A stretch of 45,153 bases of DNA from Nevskia sp. (GTDB lineage: Bacteria > Pseudomonadota > Gammaproteobacteria > Nevskiales > Nevskiaceae). Shown piece after piece: positions 42,197 to 45,153 of the stretch; position 1 is the stretch's first letter; every line of letters starts with the position of its first letter. Where the stretch lies: the NCBI GenBank assembly GCA_023229645.1, contig JALNYU010000029.1:1-45153 (forward strand), written 5' to 3'. Made by a program: the position numbers and the translations under genes. Below the pieces are notes generated by a model. It ran no database searches. It was not told the DNA's origin and saw only the letters and a list, made by a program, of their open reading frames with translations.

Positions 42197-42541
42197 ATGA
42201 CGAAGCCAAGCGCAAAGCAGAAAAACATGAAGCGCGCACCTGCCGCCAAAACTACCCCCGTTAAACCTGATGCAACCGACTGGCCCCGTGTGCGCGCCCT
42301 GAAAGATCAAGACATCGCCCACGATGCTGACAGCCCGCGCACCACCGCTGCCGATCGGGACGGCGCGGTGATGAAGCAGGCCGGCCGGCGCGTTGGCACC
42401 GTGCGCCAGCGCGGCCCGAATAAAACCCCGACAAAGGTCTCCACCACACTGCGCCTGCCGCGCGAAACGCTGGAGCGCTGGAAAGCAACCGGCCGCGGTT
42501 GGCAGACGCGCATGGCGGAAGCCCTCAGCAAAGCGCTGTGA
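42197..42541 (+). CDS. BrnA-like antitoxin without adjacent toxin
   Basis: 114 residues. The N-terminus is Lys/Ala-rich; VRALKDQDIAHDADSP and the C-terminal ribbon-helix-helix STTLRLPRETLERWKATGRGWQTRMAEALSKAL are characteristic of BrnA antitoxins. In canonical modules brnT (the RNase toxin) lies directly upstream. Here the upstream 70 bases are only a promoter with an inverted repeat, and no BrnT-like frame is found nearby. It is thus a solitary antitoxin or a stand-alone RHH repressor, among phage debris. Confidence 0.75.
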   Translation: MTKPSAKQKNMKRAPAAKTTPVKPDATDWPRVRALKDQDIAHDADSPRTTAADRDGAVMKQAGRRVGTVRQRGPNKTPTKVSTTLRLPRETLERWKATGRGWQTRMAEALSKAL

Positions 42542-42586
42542 GCCGCACAGGCTGCTGGCGCTTCACCGCGGCCCGCGCGGTGGGTT

Positions 42587-43258
42587 CTACATGCCGGCCT
42601 GCCGGGCAAGCCGCGCCAAGCGCTCCACGCCGATCTGCACCAGCTGCGGCAGTAGCGCCACCGGCACGTATTCATTCATGATCGGCACCATGTTTTCGGC
42701 GTTCTTCGGGTCGATGATCGCCGCGTGTCTTGGCACCGGTGTGGCCTGTAAACGCTGGGTGTGATCGAAACTCACCAACCAGCGGTTGGCACCCAACACC
42801 GCCGCGATCAAACCATCCGCCAGCCGCTGCTCGGCTGCAGCATCCCACGCCGGCACCGACGTGCCGGCCGGCAATAAGGCCCGATACTGCGCCATCGTGT
42901 TTTGGGCAAACTGCTGCGCTTCCAGGCGATACGCCGGCTCAGTGAGTACGCGATCCGCCGGCGCCACCGGTGCCGGTGCATAACCTTCCAGCACGTCCAA
43001 CACCCAGCGGCGAAACGCAGCCGCGTTTGCAGTGCGAGCGAACATCGCCGGCAGGTGGCAGCCGCGTGGCGAGAAGATGCGAACACTTTGCTTCATCGCG
43101 CCACCGTGTTCTGCTGGCGTCATCGATTCGATGACACGGGCCATGTCGCCGGTAAATTCAGCAGCATGCTGCGTGTAAAGGCGGTGAATTGCGTTTGCCT
43201 GCGAGTAACCGAGGGCTAGCGCGACATCCCGTGCTGATAGCCAAGGTTTGCCCCTCAC
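42587..43258 (-). CDS. BRO-N domain phage antirepressor-like protein
   Basis: 223 residues from a GTG at 43258. GKPWLSARDVALALGYSQAN, AIHRLYTQHAAEF and the SPRGCHLPAMFARTANAAAFRRWVLDVLE segment form a BRO-N/ANT-type DNA-binding domain (about 1-100). The C-terminal part (about 115-223) is unassigned. BRO-N starts usually have more residues before the KPW motif; the frame is open upstream (FRCRN), so the real start may be earlier or was lost. Phage regulators of lytic switch genes are the closest known roles. Confidence 0.75.
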   Translation of the reverse strand: MRGKPWLSARDVALALGYSQANAIHRLYTQHAAEFTGDMARVIESMTPAEHGGAMKQSVRIFSPRGCHLPAMFARTANAAAFRRWVLDVLEGYAPAPVAPADRVLTEPAYRLEAQQFAQNTMAQYRALLPAGTSVPAWDAAAEQRLADGLIAAVLGANRWLVSFDHTQRLQATPVPRHAAIIDPKNAENMVPIMNEYVPVALLPQLVQIGVERLARLARQAGM

Positions 43259-43339
43259 GTTCCGACAGCGGAAATGGCATCTGTTAGATGACCAGTTGGC
43301 AAGAGCGCAGCGATATTATTCGCTAGGCATAAAGGATTT

Positions 43340-45042
43340 TTGCGGCGTTACCATGTGCGGCTGCTTTGTGCGCGGCAGTTTTTTACTAAGTGCTTGCAGC
43401 GGTGGATAACTGATTATGCTGCTCTCTTAGCAAAAGATACTTACTGCTCACAAAGCAAGCAATTGGCGCTTGACGCTATCCACCGTCGCGGTCAGGATGA
43501 TTGCACTGCTATTGAATTTATAGCGAATTCAGCGCAATTAATGCGCGAGCGATTACTGATCAGGGAAGCAGATATGTCGCGGTCGTTTAGCTCCTCAATG
43601 AGGCGTCTGACACGTGATGTCGACCGTGCCAATCGTGCGATAGCACGCTCCGTTCTCCAAAATGCTAAGGAAGCTGAGCGTGTCGAAAAAGCCAGACTTC
43701 GTGAGCGCGTCGCTGACGAGAAGGAACAACGCAGACTTTATATTGAGTCGCGAATAGACGAGGTAGATTCGCTTAACGAAGCATTAAATCTGCAGGTCGT
43801 AGGGCTATCGTCGATACTTGTAGATGGCTTAAACGCGGTACGTCCGCTTAACTTCGATAAGATGCGGGAAACGCCCGAATTTCCTACGCTCAATGTGGGG
43901 AACTCGGTACCCCCATCAGACCTCCAGCTGCATATGTGGCGCCCCCGCATTCAAAGTTTTGGGGGTGGATTCCTGCAGTTAAGAAGAGGCACGATGTGCT
44001 TGTTGGAAAACGACTGGAAGATCATGCGACTTCAGTCCATGCTCACTTACAGAAAGAAAGTGAGCGGCAACAGGAGCTTGAAAAAATAAAGCGCAATCAC
44101 GCTGCTTTGGTTGCGGAGATTCAGGCGAAGGCCGACACGCACAATGCAGATATTGAAGCATTCAGAATGGACTATGATTCCGGCGAGCCACATTCAATTG
44201 CCTTGTACAGCCAGCTCGTACTTGAACAAAGTGCGTTACCTGACTGTTTCCCACGATCTACCAAAGCAGCTTTTATCACCGAATCTAAGCAATTGCTAAT
44301 CGAATACGACTTGCCGTCAATCGATGACGCGGTGCCGGAGATGAAAAGTTACAAGTACGTGAAAGCGTCTGATGAAGTGATAGGAACGTCTCGGCCAGAA
44401 TTGCAAAGAAAATCACTTTACGCATCGCTTGTTGGACAAACCGTATTGCGATCAGTGCATGAAGTGTTTGCGTCGGATACTCCACGATTCATCGAATCCA
44501 TTGTCTTGAATGCCTACGTTAACTCGGTTGATCGCGGCACAGGGAGGTCGGTCCGCCCATGTGTCGTAACTGTAAGGACGACAAGAGATGCTTTTGGTGA
44601 AATTGACCTGCGGCGTGTTGACTCGTTGGCTTGCCTACGCGCGCTGAATGCCGGGGTATCGAAGAATCCATCTGAGCTGGTCCCAGTAAGGCCTATTCTT
44701 GAACTAAAAATGGTTGACCCTCGTTTCGTTCAAGAAGAGGACGTTCTTTCCACCCTAGATCAACGCCCGAATCTGATGGATCTCAATCCATCAGAATTTG
44801 AATCATTGATCACAAATTTATTCAAAAGTATGGGGCTTGAGACAAAGATGACTCAAGCCTCTAGGGATGGCGGCGTTGACTGCGTTGCTTATGATCCGCG
44901 TCCAATCTTCGGCGGCAAGGTGATCATTCAGGCTAAGCGCTACAAGAACACCGTGGGCGTGAGCGCAGTACGAGATCTATTTGGCACTATGCAGAATGAG
45001 GGGGCTTCAAAGGGAATTCTTGTTACAACTAGTGGCCTGTAA
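43340..45042 (+). pseudogene. Mrr-type restriction endonuclease gene, frameshifted and 3'-truncated
   Basis: First frame (43340 to about 43960): coiled-coil region ending NFDKMRETPEFPTLNVGNSV. Second frame (from about 43945 to 45042): AVKKRHDVLVGKRLEDHATSV, then KYVKASDEVIG and a C-terminal Mrr_cat domain with LNPSEFESLITNLFKSMGLE, ASRDGGVDCVAYD and VIIQAKRY (the catalytic D-x-QAK set). Both parts belong to one protein of this restriction endonuclease family; the frame changes near the ttttggggg run at 43957-43965. The last motif ILVTTSG is followed at once by Leu-stop, whereas relatives continue for about 50 residues; IS630 sequence begins right there. It is AT-richer than its neighbours, suggesting transfer. 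N-terminal start uncertain (TTG at 43340). Confidence 0.8.
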
Positions 45043-45049
45043 CAATTAA

Positions 45050-45153
45050 TTAGGTAGTGATTCGGCGTGACGTATTGAAGTATTTCCACTTTACGGGTTT
45101 GGCTTGTTTGTTGTAGTGCCGGATGTACTTCATGAGTTTCCTTTTCAGGTCGG
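45050..45153 (-). mobile_element. IS630-family transposase, C-terminal fragment at window edge
   Basis: Reading leftward into the window: DLKRKLMKYIRHYNKQAKP, then VKWKYFNTSRRITT and a TAA (45050-45052). This is the conserved end of IS630-family DDE transposases. Only 34 codons are visible. Its end lies a few bases from the truncated end of the Mrr-type gene. Confidence 0.8.

Overview
The window looks like a chromosomal segment of a GC-rich, Gram-negative gammaproteobacterium. Outer-membrane proteins, a TonB receptor, PriA, ArgS and a sigma factor/DUF3619/DUF3106 operon all point that way. It has two unusual traits for a proteobacterium: a complete mevalonate pathway and hopanoid genes. This combination suggests a Nevskiales/Xanthomonadales-like lineage, but that is inference; no taxonomic marker was checked.

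Layout. 1-4.4 kb: the 5' end of an IS110-family transposase at the left edge, then a decaying leftward block (MipA-like outer-membrane protein, an SDR/acyl-reductase pseudogene with a deletion and two frame changes, a small periplasmic binding-protein-like gene, and a porin-like gene with one internal TGA). 4.5-7.6 kb: an NtrB-like sensor kinase and its NtrC-like sigma54 regulator, the latter frameshifted by a perfect 10-bp tandem duplication. 7.6-11.4 kb: a DMT transporter, a CPA2 antiporter and the leftward sigma factor-DUF3619-DUF3106 operon. 11.7-16.3 kb: priA, argS and a SPOR-domain protein. 16.5-25.5 kb: the isoprenoid/hopanoid island, with diphosphomevalonate decarboxylase, phosphomevalonate kinase, a fused HMG-CoA reductase-mevalonate kinase, type I IPP isomerase, hpnH, hpnB and HMG-CoA synthase, closed by a strong bidirectional terminator. 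Together these give acetoacetyl-CoA to IPP/DMAPP plus two hopanoid tailoring/associated steps. 25.6-29.0 kb: a small Dabb/ABM-like protein, a ZnuD-like TonB receptor with a DUF2946-like partner, and ssb.

29.3-39.5 kb is a complete type I-G (formerly I-U) CRISPR-Cas locus read leftward: csb1 (cas7), csb2 (cas5-cas6), cas3 with a C-terminal HD domain, a Cas8-like subunit, a cas4-cas1 fusion and cas2, then a leader and an array of 21 repeats (20 full and one degenerate terminal) and 20 spacers. Divergent from csb1 is a Phd/VapC-like toxin-antitoxin pair, followed by a leftward WYL regulator. In the 128-bp csb1/antitoxin intergenic region lies a 36-nt element that aligns to the CRISPR repeat at about 24 of 35 positions and keeps a hairpin and the 3' handle, on the opposite strand from the array. 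This CreA-like or solitary-repeat candidate is the most interesting signal in the window.

41.7-45.15 kb is mobile-element debris and accessory genes: two copies of a roughly 97-bp MITE-like element (a third copy lies at 25.9 kb, so copies flank the CRISPR region), a phage head-joining gene fragment cut by one of them, a solitary BrnA-like antitoxin with a 9-bp inverted-repeat operator, a BRO-N phage antirepressor-like gene, a frameshifted and 3'-truncated Mrr-type restriction endonuclease gene, and the 3' end of an IS630-family transposase at the right edge.

Many genes on the edges carry frameshifts or stops. Real decay and assembly errors cannot be told apart from sequence alone.
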